From the NCBI GenBank assembly GCA_021234155.1, contig JAJEKV010000058.1, forward strand, positions 9,048,992 through 9,112,991: DNA of 64,000 nucleotides, given 5' to 3'. Each line of letters begins with the position of its first letter. The stretch's first letter is position 1. The notes beneath the pieces are model-generated. The model saw only the letters and a program-made list of their open reading frames with translations, did no database searches and was not told the origin of the DNA. Of the stretch, positions 21,371 through 32,297 are shown in pieces. The translations under genes and the position numbers were made by a program. The stretch is from Isoetes taiwanensis. Lineage: Eukaryota; Streptophyta; Lycopodiopsida; Isoetales; Isoetaceae.

Positions 21371-22890
21371 ATGGCTTCAAAGAACTTTGAGAGATGGTAC
21401 AATGCTGCCAGCCATATCCATGTGCTTCCAAAGAGATCAAGCCTTCTCTCAGGTTTGATCACTTGTTTGATCTTCACGCAACCTTGACTAGAACACCCTA
21501 CTACACGTATATTATGTGCCAATATGACCGCCAGGTCCCGCCTTTGGGAAGTTAGGATCGCCTCCTAGGGGAGGGAATTGGGTTTCCCTTGAGACACTTA
21601 CCCAAGCCTTAGGTCGAGAGTTGGCAGGATCCAAAGGCAAGAAGCGGCCTATGGATAGGACTAGGACCATGCCCGACACATGACCCGGCACATAATAGGC
21701 ATAGGTACCTTTCAGCTCGAAAAGCCCTTGCCCTCTTCATGCACTATAAGTCAATCAACAAAGTAGGGGAACCTCCTGCTCAGCCCTTAGACTTAGCCCA
21801 CTTGATAATTGTGAGAGCCCGTGGATCAAATCCCCGAATATAGAATCCTCCGCCCACTTAATATTATGGCACGACGCCGGGGCACCATCTCTACAGATCC
21901 ATGAAGACTACGAGCGCTTAGGGGAGCGAAACCGCAATGGGAGAGCAGGGAGGCAACAAGAATGAGGAGGTATGCGTTGAGGCATGACGACGACGGCGGA
22001 GAATGACCCACCCACCCACCAACCGGCATCATTAGCCTTTGTCGCCGATAGTCATCGACGGGAGGAGTACATTTTGCAAATGACATCCTCAACTTGTCCT
22101 ATTGTCGAATGGGGGTCTCCGAATCGACGAGCTCCCGGGCATGATAGCACACCTGAAGAGCGCAGACCTCATCGACTACTCATACCGAGATTCCAAGGAG
22201 TCATGAGAGACACTCTTATGCCGGGAGACAATGTCGGATATAGCAGCCTATCAGCCAGATAAGGGAGATCTATCGACCAGAACCTATCATCTCGAGGAGG
22301 AGTTCCAGCAGATACGTAGCACACTCTACAAACCAGGAAGGGCCCAAGCTCAAGCCAACCACCGAGCCAGAGCATGAGGGAAGGGTCCAAAGAAGATCAA
22401 CTTGGACAATGCAACCAAAGATGTGGAGGGATCATGAAGACCGATGGCGCTTGATGCCTACGGCGGAAGCGTTTCGTGAGGAAGGGCACCGGATCGCGAG
22501 GCGAGGGAAGGGCACTACAAGACTACTATCTCCCCATCTCCTCACCAAGGGCAAATGATAGTCTTCCACAAGGAGTTCAGCCCAAGGGGAAGAACTGCGG
22601 GCACTTCTCATAGCACTTTCGGGCTTCGGCAAAGACTCAAGATATACGCCCATGCCGATCACATCATTCTTTTCAACAGGCAGGCCAGCCCATTGCCTTG
22701 ATTTTGCGCGAGGGCACCTTAGGGATGCAACACTTTCGGTAGCAAAGAATAAAGACTAACTCCCTTGAACCGAGATGGCCCGTTAGCACTTGAAGGAAGA
22801 TCGACGAGGAACATCTTTGCGCAACCTCCAAGAAAGGCCTCCGATTCGTGGATGTCAAGAACTTCTTCGTGCTTTCTGAGGCCATTGAAT
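21371..22890 (+). pseudogene. Extra ORF 2 of the chromovirus, unknown protein
   Basis: The frame starts MASKNFERWYNAASHIHVLP. After a one-base change near 21450 it continues with FDHLFDLHATLTRTPYY and YIMCQYDRQVPPLG, then DRLLGEGIGF. Further coding-like pieces include LALFMHYKSINKVGEPPAQP (about 21730) and DVKNFFVLSEAIE before a stop at 22890. About 500 codons of decayed sequence are implied. I recognise no retroviral domain. It precedes gag, lies after an internal TATA-like signal and is followed by AT-rich sequence, so it may once have been a separate transcription unit. Whether it belongs to the family or is a captured or nested gene cannot be settled from one copy. Confidence 0.45.
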
Positions 22891-23049
22891 AGTTGTAAAA
22901 TTTTCTTAAGTTTTGTGCTAAGTATTTCTTGTACCCATTGTGCTAAGATATATCTACCTTATCATGTAATCCTTATGTATTAATGACTATTAACCGCTTT
23001 TGTCAATGTAAGGCTTTGTATGATTTCTTATAACTAAAGATAATTCAAT

Positions 23050-24340
23050 TGCAAGTAAAATTGATCAACATCTAACCCAAATAAAATGTATTGATGATCA
23101 ATCCTTGCAAAGAAGGAACTCAAGTGCGGGATCTCAAGATCACCACCGACCACGCAATTGGGTACCAAGGAACTTGTTTGGCGAGAACAGAAGACGTTGA
23201 GCAGATATGTCGCCAGAGGCAATCAACGCAAGGTTGGTGCGCATGAGGAACCAGATGCAACACCTCATCAACTGGCGACACCTCTCATGAATGCACAGAA
23301 GATGGTCCTCCACCTCCACCTTGTTTTCCCGTGGTGACGAAGTCCCTCGCCAGAAAGGGGAGGGCAAACTGTGGGAACGCCGTGGATAGGAGAAGGAAGA
23401 GGAGAACCAGTGAGTCCATCATCATCTAGCTCCAAATCATCGATAGCTCTTCCAAAGAGGACAGCTCTTAGCTTCGACAAATACCGCACACCTAAAGCAA
23501 GGAAAAGAGCAAGAAAGACAGTGACTATCGGAAAAGGTGGATAGTGCTATGAGCAATGTATGGAAGACAAGGAAGCTCGGCCAGGTTCTCGTGGAAAGAC
23601 AGATCGCATGGAGGCTGAAGCATGGCTTGATGAAATGGAAGAATTTGGCAACTCATACCTATGAAAGACAAGGACATAGGGAAAGTTGCTACAGCTAACC
23701 TTATTGGACCTAAGCAAGGATCCGTGGAAGGGATATGCTAAACCCAACAAGTCAAGAGGAACAATTGCAGGTTTAAGACCTTCAAAGAAGGCTTTCCGCA
23801 GCACCACGCGCCAAGGTCTCATACTAGTAGACGATTCAACAGCTTTACAAAGTTGAATCGTGGTAGCTTATCGGCTAAGTATACCAAGAATTTATGAGGC
23901 TCAGCCGCATGTTCCCGGAGTCTCAGAGAGGCAAGCCGCGGACACTTACATTGAGGGGTTGAACAGCAATATCAAGAGGCTTGTTAGAGCAATCAACCCA
24001 AGGTCACTTTGCAGCAGTCAAGATAAAGCTATAAGTTTGAGGAGGCACCAAAGAACTCCAAAGCAGAGAAGGGCCAACCTTCGTGGGTAAGAGTTCGTGG
24101 CGATCGTGGACAATATCGTGGTAAGCAATCGCCAGCCTACACCATCGTGAGCCAGTCAGCAAAGGTAAGGGTCGAGCAAAGCTTTTGGGGACCGTAAGCC
24201 ACGTAATGCATCGCATCGGCATTTTTAAGCGCCTCCTGCACAACACCAGGAAAAGAGACAGAATGCATTGAGAAAAAGCTATGTTTCAGTGCTTCCACCA
24301 GTGGCACCGAACACATGATTGTCCATTCGGCCATGCGCAA
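23050..24340 (+). pseudogene. Degenerate gag of the chromovirus
   Basis: The region between the extra ORF and protease contains capsid-like pieces, for example AADTYIEGLNSNIKRLVRAI at 23938-24000 (the 'F..GL...i...v' end of Retrotrans_gag). At about 24280-24330 there is a frame-damaged zinc knuckle: QCFHQWHRTHDC fits the C-x4-H-x4-C half of the CCHC motif, and the first Cys is recovered only in another frame. Gag would form the particle core and bind element RNA. Many stops and indels. Confidence 0.65.
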
Positions 24341-24599
24341 ATAACCTTGGCGTAACTCTTGGATTGGGACTCCCCAACGTAGGCTTTACGAGGACGGACG
24401 ACCACCGCCAGGAGGGGCCAGACTTCATAGATGGTGAGTGCCACATATGTGCAAACATTGAGACAGTGATATAGAGAATCACCAACCGGCCATCGCCGCG
24501 ACGGATCATAGATAGTAATTTTATGTAGTCCTCATAGATACGTAGCTCTCATAATTTTGCATCTCCTAGATTGGTCGCTCTAATGAAGAACAAGGTATT

Positions 24600-24870
24600 G
24601 AAGTCTAAGCCAAGGCCAAGAGTTATGGCAAAACCCACCATTCTAAGCACACTAAGGGGAGAAGGATCACCTTTGACATAGACCTTAGTGGGGCTAAGTG
24701 GCCGATGGGAGCAGAAGTCATGGACATCGGAAGATATGATCTGATAGTGGGGATGGAATTTTTGAAGCCAGCCAAAGCCATGATTGATTGCGACCGGAAT
24801 GAAGTCACCATGACGGCACCAGACGGCAGCAAGTTGATAGTGAAAGGTAAGAAGCTAGATTCTCCCATTA
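24600..24870 (+). pseudogene. Chromovirus protease region (retropepsin end)
   Basis: The frame 24705 onward reads RYDLIVGMEFLKPAKAMIDC then DRNEVTM. This is the gypsy protease signature 'yDvILGMdwL....a.IDc....v' at the C-terminal side of the aspartic protease. The catalytic D-(S/T)-G site upstream is not readable in this copy. The frame is interrupted after KKLDSP by the MITE at 24871 and resumes in the same family context at 25418 (CISLKQLRKSIERN). Confidence 0.75.
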
Positions 24871-25415
24871 GAGGTAATTTGAGATCTCCTTTTGTCCCCA
24901 TAAGAATCCTCCAATAGAATGACTACTCTACATCAAACTGCAATTAATGCAGCATTAACAAGTTCATTGCTGTCGTTTTTTCCCTATAACTTTTGATCTA
25001 CTCATGAAAATGCTGCGGCGTTTGTTGCATTAGATGCAGAATGAAAAGATCTTTCAAGTGATATATGGTTATGATGTATTTCAATATAAACCATATGTGT
25101 TAACCTTAAAAAATATGGTTTTTTGTTCTTTTCTTATATATTTACATCCCAAAAGATATAACAATGGGTTGTCATTAGAAAGATCTTGAGGAGACGAATC
25201 CATTGCCACAAATAGTGTTCGAATCGGAGTTTTTGATCAAAAGTTATAGTAGAAAAATGACACTGCAAAAGTTAGTTAGAACTGCATTAATTACTGCTGC
25301 CACATAATCCTGGAATAAAATACACTGGAGCTCTTCTCTTATTGGACAGTTTAAAAAGCTGATGTGGCTTTTTAAGCATCCCTTAATGGGACAAAATGAG
25401 ATCTCAAATTACCTC
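24871..25415. mobile_element. MITE inserted in pol (545 bp)
   Basis: Terminal inverted repeats of about 30 bp begin GAGGTAATTTGAGATCTC at 24871 and end as the complement at 25415, and they include 'ttttgtcc' further in. A TA dinucleotide flanks both ends (24869-24870 and 25416-25417), as expected for Tc1/mariner-type insertion. No coding capacity. The pol frame continues on both sides, so this is an insertion after the chromovirus landed or in its parent. Confidence 0.85.
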
Positions 25416-25417
25416 TA

Positions 25418-26900
25418 ATGTATGCAGTGCATTTCTTTGAAGCAACTAAGGAAGAGTATAGAAAGGAATAAGGTGGATTACATCTTGAGGATGGAATCAG
25501 TTGAGCCAGGCAAGCAGGATGGAAGTGACCCAAAGGGAAATCAGTTGCCCAGGCAGATAGCAAGGCTTATTTCAGAGTTCAAGGATATATTTCCGGATGA
25601 AATCCGGTAGTTGCCACCTTATAGGGGTGTGGAATGTGAGATCACATTGGCTCCCTGATGCTAAGCCTACCAAGAAGGGCATATAGAATGAGCACCCTGT
25701 AATTGATTGAGCTCAAGAAACAGCCTTCGTGAAATTGCTCGAGCTTGATTTATAAGAGCAAGTGTGTCTCCTTTCGAGCACCTATACTCTTTGTGAAGAA
25801 GAAAGATGGGAGCTTAAGAATGTGTATAGACTATCGCCACCTTAATAAGCGCACGATAAAGAACAAGTATGCATTGCCAAGGGCGATGATCTAATGGACC
25901 GCCATAAGGAGCAAAGGTATTCTCTAAAATTGATTTGAGGTCGATACCATCGATAAGAATAAAAGAAGAGGATATCCATAAGATCGCTTTAACGCTTGTA
26001 TGGTCATTTTGAGTTTACAAGAATGCCCTTTGACTATCGAATGCTCCAAAGAACGCTTATGCGCCTCATGAACGACATCTTCGAGACTTCTTGATGAGTT
26101 TGTTATTGTCTTCTTCGACGACATCCTAATCTACAAAGAAGTCCCTTGAGGAGCATTGTCGCGATCTCGTGAAAGTGTTGGAGAAGTTGAGACGCCATCG
26201 GTTGTATGGGAAGCTCTCTAAGTGCCACTTTGCAACAAAGTGAGTAGAGTACTTGGGGCATGTAGTAACATCCGAGGGAATCTCCACGCATCCATCTAAG
26301 ATTGAGGCAATAGTTGATTGGCCAGCCCAAGGAATGTGGCGTAAGTAAGAAGCTTTCTTGCCATGGATATTACGTAAAGTTCGTGGAAGGACTTTGCTAA
26401 GTGGGCATCCCTCCTCGCCTGACCTCACTAAGGCCAAGAAGATTAAGGATTGGGCTAGCCATTGGTTAGAGAAAGTCCAAGTTTCTTTGAGAAGCTTAAA
26501 GAGGTTTTAACGACAAAGACCAAAGGTTTTGTTCTTCCCGATCCGAGTAAAGATAAGTTGGTAGCAACAGATGCAAGCAAGATAGCAACAAAAGCAGCCT
26601 TGATGCAAGAAGGAAGGGTAGTCGCCACGACTTTAAGAAGATGAACGACGCCGAGCAACGCTACCCAACCCATGATCGGGAGTTGCTAGCCATTGTCGTG
26701 GCATTGAGGATATGGAGGCATTATCCGAAGAAGGAAGTTTCAGCTTGGATACCGATCACCGAGCCTTCAAGATCTTTTTCACCCAGCCCACCCTCAACTT
26801 AAGGCAAAGGAGGTGGATGGAATTCCTTGAGGAGTATGATTTTGATATTATATATAAGCCCCGGTAAGCTTAATGTTGTAGCGCATGCCCTCCGTGAGAC
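25418..26900 (+). pseudogene. Chromovirus reverse transcriptase and RNase H
   Basis: Pieces occur in the correct order in shifting frames: the leader EFKDIFPDEI (25575); [18 protein letters not shown] then IDYRHLNK (25771-25850), the first RT motifs; GHFEFTRMPFDYRML (about 26005); VIVFFDDILIYK (26103), with the FxDD catalytic aspartates; KLSKCHFA-like sequence (26212); and RNase H with LVATDASK (26558) and AEQRYPTHDRELLAIVVAL (about 26650). This enzyme would copy element RNA to DNA and remove the RNA strand. Numerous indels and stops rule out function here. Confidence 0.88.
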
Positions 26901-27059
26901 CATTTCGCATAAGGACGATTGTAACGCTGATTTTCACTCTTTCGAGTGAGTTTGGCAAGAAGATTGAGGAGTCCTTGCCATCGATGTGGACTTCAAGGAG
27001 GTATGGGAAAGCCTCCAAGGAAGCCGTAATGTGATAAGGAGCGGGAAGCCTTCAAGCAT

Positions 27060-27800
27060 TATAAGAAGGAAGGCAACCCGCTGTATCACAAGCATAAGTT
27101 GTGTGTGCCCGAATCATCGTGGGTAAGGAAGCTAATTCTTCATGACACACATAACAGCCCAATAGCAGGGCATGCCGGCTTCATGAAGACCTATTTCAAG
27201 ATTCGGGTAGCTACTTCGCCGAATGAAGAGGCGATAGCTGCATATATTCTCGATTGCCGCTTATGTCACAGACCAAAGCGGAGCAACTTCGATTCCGTGT
27301 GCTCTTGAGCCATTGGGGTGCCAAATGCAAAGTGGGAGGTCATAAGCATGGATTTCATCACAGTCTCCCTAGAACTCTTCGAGGCAAGGATGCATTGATG
27401 GTTGTCGAGATAAGTTATCTAAGATGGCACATTTTGTGCCGCGGCAAGACTACCGACACCGCATTAGATAACGCCAAGCTATTTGTAAGGGAGATTTTCG
27501 TGACTCCATGGCATGCCTCGAGATAATATCCGATAGGGATTCCAAGTTTATGAGTGCCTTCCGGCGTGATCTCTTCAAAGACCATCTCATCGGCTCTCCA
27601 TGAGCACGGCATATCATCCCCAAACAGATGGCCGACGGAGAGGACGAATCGGATCATTGAAGACATGCTTCAAGCTATGTGTGGAATAAGCAGTCCAAGT
27701 GGGATGAGTACATCCACTTGGTGGAATTCGCCCACAATAAGGCTAAGCAAGCAGAGTCATCTCGATGTCTCCTTTCATGGTAAATTACGGCACCAAAGCT
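27060..27800 (+). pseudogene. Chromovirus integrase (zinc-binding and core)
   Basis: The HHCC domain is visible as LILHDTHNSPIAGHAGFMKT (27130-27190) followed by DCRLCHRPK (27260). Core remnants include WISWISSQSP-like sequence after a frame change (about 27345), KDALMVVEI (27388), and YIHLVEFAHNKA (27711), which is the 'lp..efayN' block before the C-terminal domain. The DDE residues cannot all be placed because of frame damage. The integrase would insert the cDNA. Confidence 0.75.
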
Positions 27801-27979
27801 TAACCCCCTGACACCGCACAACTCGCGTCCAAGGTAGAAGTATCCCAACAGATGTTAGGGGATATGCAAAGCAGCCTAGTGGAAGAAGTAAGGGGTTATT
27901 TATTGGCGTTAAGAAGCCCCGTAAGAGTGTAGCCGACATGCTAATGTGACCGTAAAGAGAATTCAAGGCAGCGCGATAG

Positions 27980-28400
27980 CGCCCGTTGAAGATAAAGGTG
28001 AAGCAAGCCAAGCCATGGATTGGGAGCTGCAAGAAGCTTGCCCCTAGGTGGGCTGGTCCGCTCAAGATTTTGGAGAGAGTGGGCTCTCAAGCCTACAAGT
28101 TGGATCTTCCAGCCCATCTTAAGGTTCACAAGGTCTTCCACGTAAGTTTATTAAAAAGGCACAATCCTAACCCCGAGGAGGTTTTGGATACTCCAACCTT
28201 GTTGGAAATGATGGAGGAGCAAGTAGAAATAGTGCCCGAATTGCTTCTTGATAAGTCATTCAAGAAGACTAGGAGGTCTCAGCCCTCCAATATTTGGTTA
28301 AGTGGAAGCACTTACCCGTGGAAGACGCGACATGGGTATTGAAGCAAGATTTGGAGAAGCAATACCCGTGAGTTTATGAAGGAGTTTGATGGGCGAAGTC
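27980..28400 (+). pseudogene. Integrase C-terminus with chromodomain
   Basis: The frame 27986-28260 has KLAPRWAGPLKILERVGSQA followed by YKLDLPAHLKVHKVFHVSLL, the GPY/F-type integrase end typical of chromoviruses. After a short linker and a frameshift at about 28280, YLVKWKHLPVEDATWV (28291-28338) is a chromodomain core with the aromatic residues Y and W. In living chromoviruses this module reads histone methylation and steers insertion to heterochromatin. The stretch ends at a stop near 28370. Confidence 0.88.
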
Positions 28401-28479
28401 GCCTCCCACTTGGTCGACCCGACTTGCCGTGGTTAGCTAGTATGTTGTTAGTTAGTTTTAAGCCCCGCGATGCATTCTA

Positions 28480-28860
28480 GTTACTAGGGTGCATGTGCCG
28501 TAACCTTGGATCGTGGTGGGCGATGATGGGATACTTTAGGGCATTCTCTAGGCCACACGCACAAGAGGTGCGCATGACCATTAGGGTCATGTGAGTGAGG
28601 AATGACGATGGTGGGCGATGATGGGACATCGACGGATGATCTCTATGCCACGATGCGGGGTACGCACACCGGGCCGTAGGGAGGGTCATGGTGAAGGTTA
28701 AAGTGATCATGCGCCGATGATGGGATCGCGAGACGCTCCCTAGCTTCAAACCCGTGGGGCATGATGCACTAGGGGTACTTCTCAAGACCTGCAAATCGAA
28801 AGTACAAGGTAGCACTCGATCATGGGCGATGATGGGAGCATCTTAAATGATCCTTAAGCT
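28480..28860 (+). repeat. Degenerate minisatellite downstream of pol
   Basis: 'gggcgatgatggga' occurs at about 28528, 28613 and 28824, with a diverged copy 'gccgatgatgggat' at 28711, giving spacings of roughly 85-115 bp. Each is surrounded by related text ('ggtcatg', 'acgatgcggggtac'). It lies in the 3' non-coding part of the element. Confidence 0.65.
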
Positions 28861-29308
28861 CAAATCCGGAAGGGCCATGGTCTTGGGCAAGGTAGTAGGA
28901 CAACCTTGAGTCAAGAGTTCTACCAAGGAGGTAAGGGGTGGTCCCCTAAAACCACAAATTATTAATTAAACTAACGTAATGTGCTCCTTTTGCGCAAGTA
29001 GAAGGTGGACTTCAACGAGGAGCGACATTACGAAAGATAGGGGAGCCATAATTTAGATTATGAACCCTAATAACTCTTACCATAATGTTTTGAATTTTCG
29101 TAAGAAATAACCGTGTTAAGGCTATATATTTTGTATAAGTACAAATATAGCCTAAAATTTTGACTTGAACTAATAAAACTTGAATATCTAGCATTATAAC
29201 AGGGGGTTTTTTTTTGCTATAATAAACTAAAGGTTATGACATGTTGTTGCTTGTGCAGGCATAAGGTAGGTTCGTCACCTTAGCGCAATGCTGAGGACAA
29301 CATTGTCC
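28861..29308 (+). other. 3' non-coding region of the chromovirus with a dispersed repeat end
   Basis: No gene. Positions 29182-29206 hold the GAATATCTAGCATTATAACA motif followed by G and T runs, shared with 1482 and 62070. This suggests a small nested insertion whose other boundary I could not define. Confidence 0.4.
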
Positions 29309-29322
29309 TAAGGGGGGGAGAA
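29309..29322 (+). other. Polypurine tract
   Basis: AAGGGGGGGAGAA-type purine run immediately before the 3' LTR; it primes plus-strand DNA synthesis in LTR elements. Confidence 0.85.
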
Positions 29323-30944
29323 TGTGATTTATCCGGGAATATACGCCATAAATAACGATATTCCCGATCCGCCACCATACAAGTCTATCTTCATAGCCTT
29401 GTATACCATAGATTGTGGCACTAGGGGGCATGGCTAAGTTATTCTCATAACTTAGCCAACCATAGGTTAAGCCATTATCCACGTGGCCTTAACCTATTGG
29501 GGCACCGCCACACAGGACTCATCCGATTGGTGCCACGTGGCATCCTAGGTGGGCCTAACTTATATAGGCATAAACCCTAACCCTAGACCTCTTTCCAGCC
29601 CTAGCACCCGTGAGATCACCTACTGCTGCTCAAAACCCCATTTCAACATCGCTTGTTGTGGCATAGGCCGGTGCAAAGAAAAGGTAGGTAGACCCATCCT
29701 TGGAGTAGGAGCAGCAGCAGCAGTGAGTCAAAGACCATGGAGGCGCATCTGATCCGAGGGAGAGCATCGTGAGCAGTGTATGTAGAATAGTAGTCGTGGA
29801 TAGCTTATCCGAATTAGCATTCCGTATATGCTAGTATTTTGTATCTAGAGTAGAGCCATCCTAGAACCCATATTCAACGCCTTGAACCCTAATCAAGGAA
29901 CCCTAACTATTAGTTAGATTTGTATGATTAGGTTAAGATGTTATTCTTATGATTACTCTGATGATGTGATGATTATCGATGTTTGCTCCTCTTGTATTGG
30001 GAAGGGGGGTAGAGACCTAGAGCCATATGTAGTATGCTCCTAGAGTAGACCCCTTTAGTTCCTATTAGTTGCGGCCTGCAGTATAGGAGCCCACCGTGCT
30101 ATTGAGGCTATGATATGACTCAAAGACTGCATAACGGGCTAGAGGGAAAGTGGAGGGAGGATCCCCGCCGAAAGGGGGGGCTTCGGGGATCCCATAGTGG
30201 GCTAGGCTTATGGCCTGGCCACTGCGGTGGGCCGAGCATGGGTCCCACACCTCCCCGGGCAATGGTGTTGCCTCGCTTCCTCGAGAGCCGCAAGTGTTGG
30301 CTTGGCTCTCGCTTTGGGGGTTCACCGGCACGATCGTGGTGTCGCCACGGCTCTCTAGCCGCCCACCTGCACCTCTAGATCCCGGAAGGGGAGATGCAAC
30401 CCTTCCTCGCCTCATCGGACCAGTGGAGATGCAACCCGAGTAGTCCCGGCGGGTGATGCCATGGGATTGCGATCCCGGAAGGCTAGAGTCCCGCCGAGCC
30501 CCATCTAGCCCATCCGCAGTATGCACACAGGAGGGGCGGTTGGAGTGGTCAACCCTAGCCATTAGCCTATGCCAGCCCTCGCCATTGCCATGACTTGGCC
30601 TCGCTTCTATCTTGAGGCCTAGCCTTCGGCCACCATCCTCCCACGAAGTCCGAGCCGGGGTAGGAGCTCTCATGTTTTATGGTTCGTGATTATCATCTTT
30701 GCCTTGGTTTATGAGTGATGCACTACCCTTCGAGGTAGTATTTGTATATGTTGATGCTAGTTTTGACGTGTTATCGCTTGCGCTGTTATAGGAGCCCATA
30801 GGGGAAGGGCGCAAAGACACCTTTCACCTTCCCGCACTAAGAGTCACCTCGTGAGCGGGTAGACGGGGCCCATGCGTTGCCGAGCCGGATGGGGATTTCC
30901 TCGCCGAGTGTACACGGGCGTGACGCTTAGCAGGAGCCGCCACA
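29323..30944 (+). repeat. 3' LTR of the chromovirus (1622 bp)
   Basis: Starts TGTGATTTATCC and ends GCCGCCACA. It is collinear with the 5' LTR. TATA-like sequence at 29561. The following ACCAA (30945-30949) repeats the 5 bp before the 5' LTR. Confidence 0.9.
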
Positions 30945-31114
30945 ACCAATGTACCCAATGAGTTAATGTGATTATTTTTTATCTTGAATCTATGTTTTTT
31001 TTATAACAACCCATTCAATTGTTTTAGGGATACATGGTCTATGGTTTCAGGAATTTTTTCTTTTACATCCATATCAAATCCCACTGAAACCCCTTGTTAT
31101 TTTGCTACATATTC
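30945..31114 (-). mobile_element. SINE-like repeat, copy a, right part
   Basis: Read on the minus strand from 31114: GAATATGTAGCAAAATAACA, a run of 'ccatagaccatgtatcccta' type sequence, a T/A-rich stretch, then 'attaactcattgggtacatt' (A-box position). It joins the segment ending at 17273. It matches the 5' half of copies b (49729) and c (58812 on minus). Confidence 0.65.
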
Positions 31115-31206
31115 GAAACAAGAGGTGCCTAGAAGCCCTAACATACGATCTGGGACGTAGGATAAAGGGATCCAACGATCGAGGTTGTCTGGGGGGCACT
31201 TCGTTC
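31115..31206 (+). repeat. 92-bp segment with inverted ends, copy 1
   Basis: GAAACAAGAGGTGCC at the left end and GGCACTTCGTTC at the right end are inverted complements. The same 92-bp module occurs at 49985-50076 and, reversed, at 58390-58481. Relative to the SINE-like 5' part, this copy is in the opposite orientation to the other two. Confidence 0.75.
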
Positions 31207-31448
31207 AAGCGCTATATGCCAAGAAGCAGCATAACGTGATGGTTAGAGACCAGGAATTGTTAATCAATACTTTTTAATATACTTTTGATATACCTTTGTA
31301 TATATACAAGACATTTATCGCGACGGCCAAGGCTGCCTCGAACATTTTTCTAAACACACCTAGAACATGTAAGTCTTGAGTTCGAGACATCCTAGAGTCA
31401 CACTATATAAAAACTCGTCCCATGGCCCATTGTAGGGTCCCGTAATAA

Positions 31449-31481
<33 letters not shown>

Positions 31482-31968
31482 CACTTGCTAGTCTGAATTG
31501 TGTATGTTGAAATGGTCTGTCTGTCTATCTATCTATCTTTGTTGAATCACTTGCTAGTCTGAATTGTGTATGTTGAAATGGTGTGGAGGCCATCCTTGAA
31601 TATGCAAGATGTTGTAGTTCTAGACCTAGCAACTAGCATAAGTGTTGGACCTATGAAAGTTGAACTAACTGTAGTAGTGAACCATCTCCATATATTTGGT
31701 AGAACATTATGAACCAACTAGATGAACCCTAAACTTCGAGAAGCTCTAGACCTTGTATACTATCTCCACACCTTGTGCCTAGCCTTGTAACGTAATTGAT
31801 TATTTTGACATGCTTCCAACAATTTAGGATCACAAACCTTCGTTTCTTCTATTCAACTCATCTATTTTGCATACTATTTCCACCGATTGGGCCTAACATA
31901 ACTGATTATTATCTATGTCATCGTGAATATTCCTTTTTATTACCAACTCAATTGCGATGGTTGGGGTT
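31207..31968. other. Spacer with (TCTG)n microsatellite
   Basis: A TCTG run occupies 31450-31481 and a shorter TCTG/TCTA run lies at 31516-31537. Each is followed by the same 36-bp text 'cacttgctagtctgaattgt...', so microsatellite plus flank were duplicated. No gene. Confidence 0.8.
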
Positions 31969-32225
31969 AATATATACATATACATATGGACTTCATAATT
32001 GAATTTGACTAATAACTTAGACAACTACTCGATGTTAAAAACTAGAATAACACATTTTATCAGGGTTAATATATACACATACATATGAACTTCATAATTG
32101 AATTTGACTAATAACTTAGCAACTACTCGATGTTAAAAACTAGAATAACACATTTTATCCTCATAACTAAACTTCAGTGAGAACTTAGACAACTATTCAA
32201 CATTATAAGCTAGAATAATAATATA
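31969..32225. repeat. 95-bp tandem duplication
   Basis: 'ttaatatatacatatacata' at 31969 and 'ttaatatatacacatacata' at 32064 begin two near-identical ~95-bp units ending 'aataacacattttatc'. A third, more diverged unit follows to about 32222. Confidence 0.85.
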
Positions 32226-32297
32226 TAAAAAGTTTGCCTCCAAACCACAAGCGAGGTCTATAAGAGAAAGATCCGAAGGGGGAAAGATATGGGGTAG

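Larger units (their letters stand above)
17274..30944 (+). mobile_element. 13.67-kb Ty3/gypsy chromovirus, complete but inactive
   Basis: Termini are defined by direct LTRs (17274-18913 and 29323-30944), each TGTGAT...CCACA, a 5-bp target duplication ACCAA (17269-17273 and 30945-30949), a primer-binding site at 18915 and a polypurine tract before the 3' LTR. Between them lie, in order: ORF-like sequence not typical of gypsy elements (19.5-22.9 kb), degenerate gag (23.0-24.3 kb), protease, RT, RNase H, integrase and a chromodomain (28.29 kb). The gypsy order (RT before integrase) and the chromodomain make it a chromovirus. Every domain carries frameshifts or stops, and the LTRs differ by many substitutions and indels, so it is old and cannot encode its own proteins as it stands. 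A MITE has inserted into pol. The element sits inside a SINE-like repeat. Confidence 0.93.

Noticed and set aside
20789-21487. 232-residue open frame inside the chromovirus
   Set aside because: It spans the non-coding block and the TATA-like region in a frame without motifs; the real coding signal (MASKNFERWYN) is in another frame.
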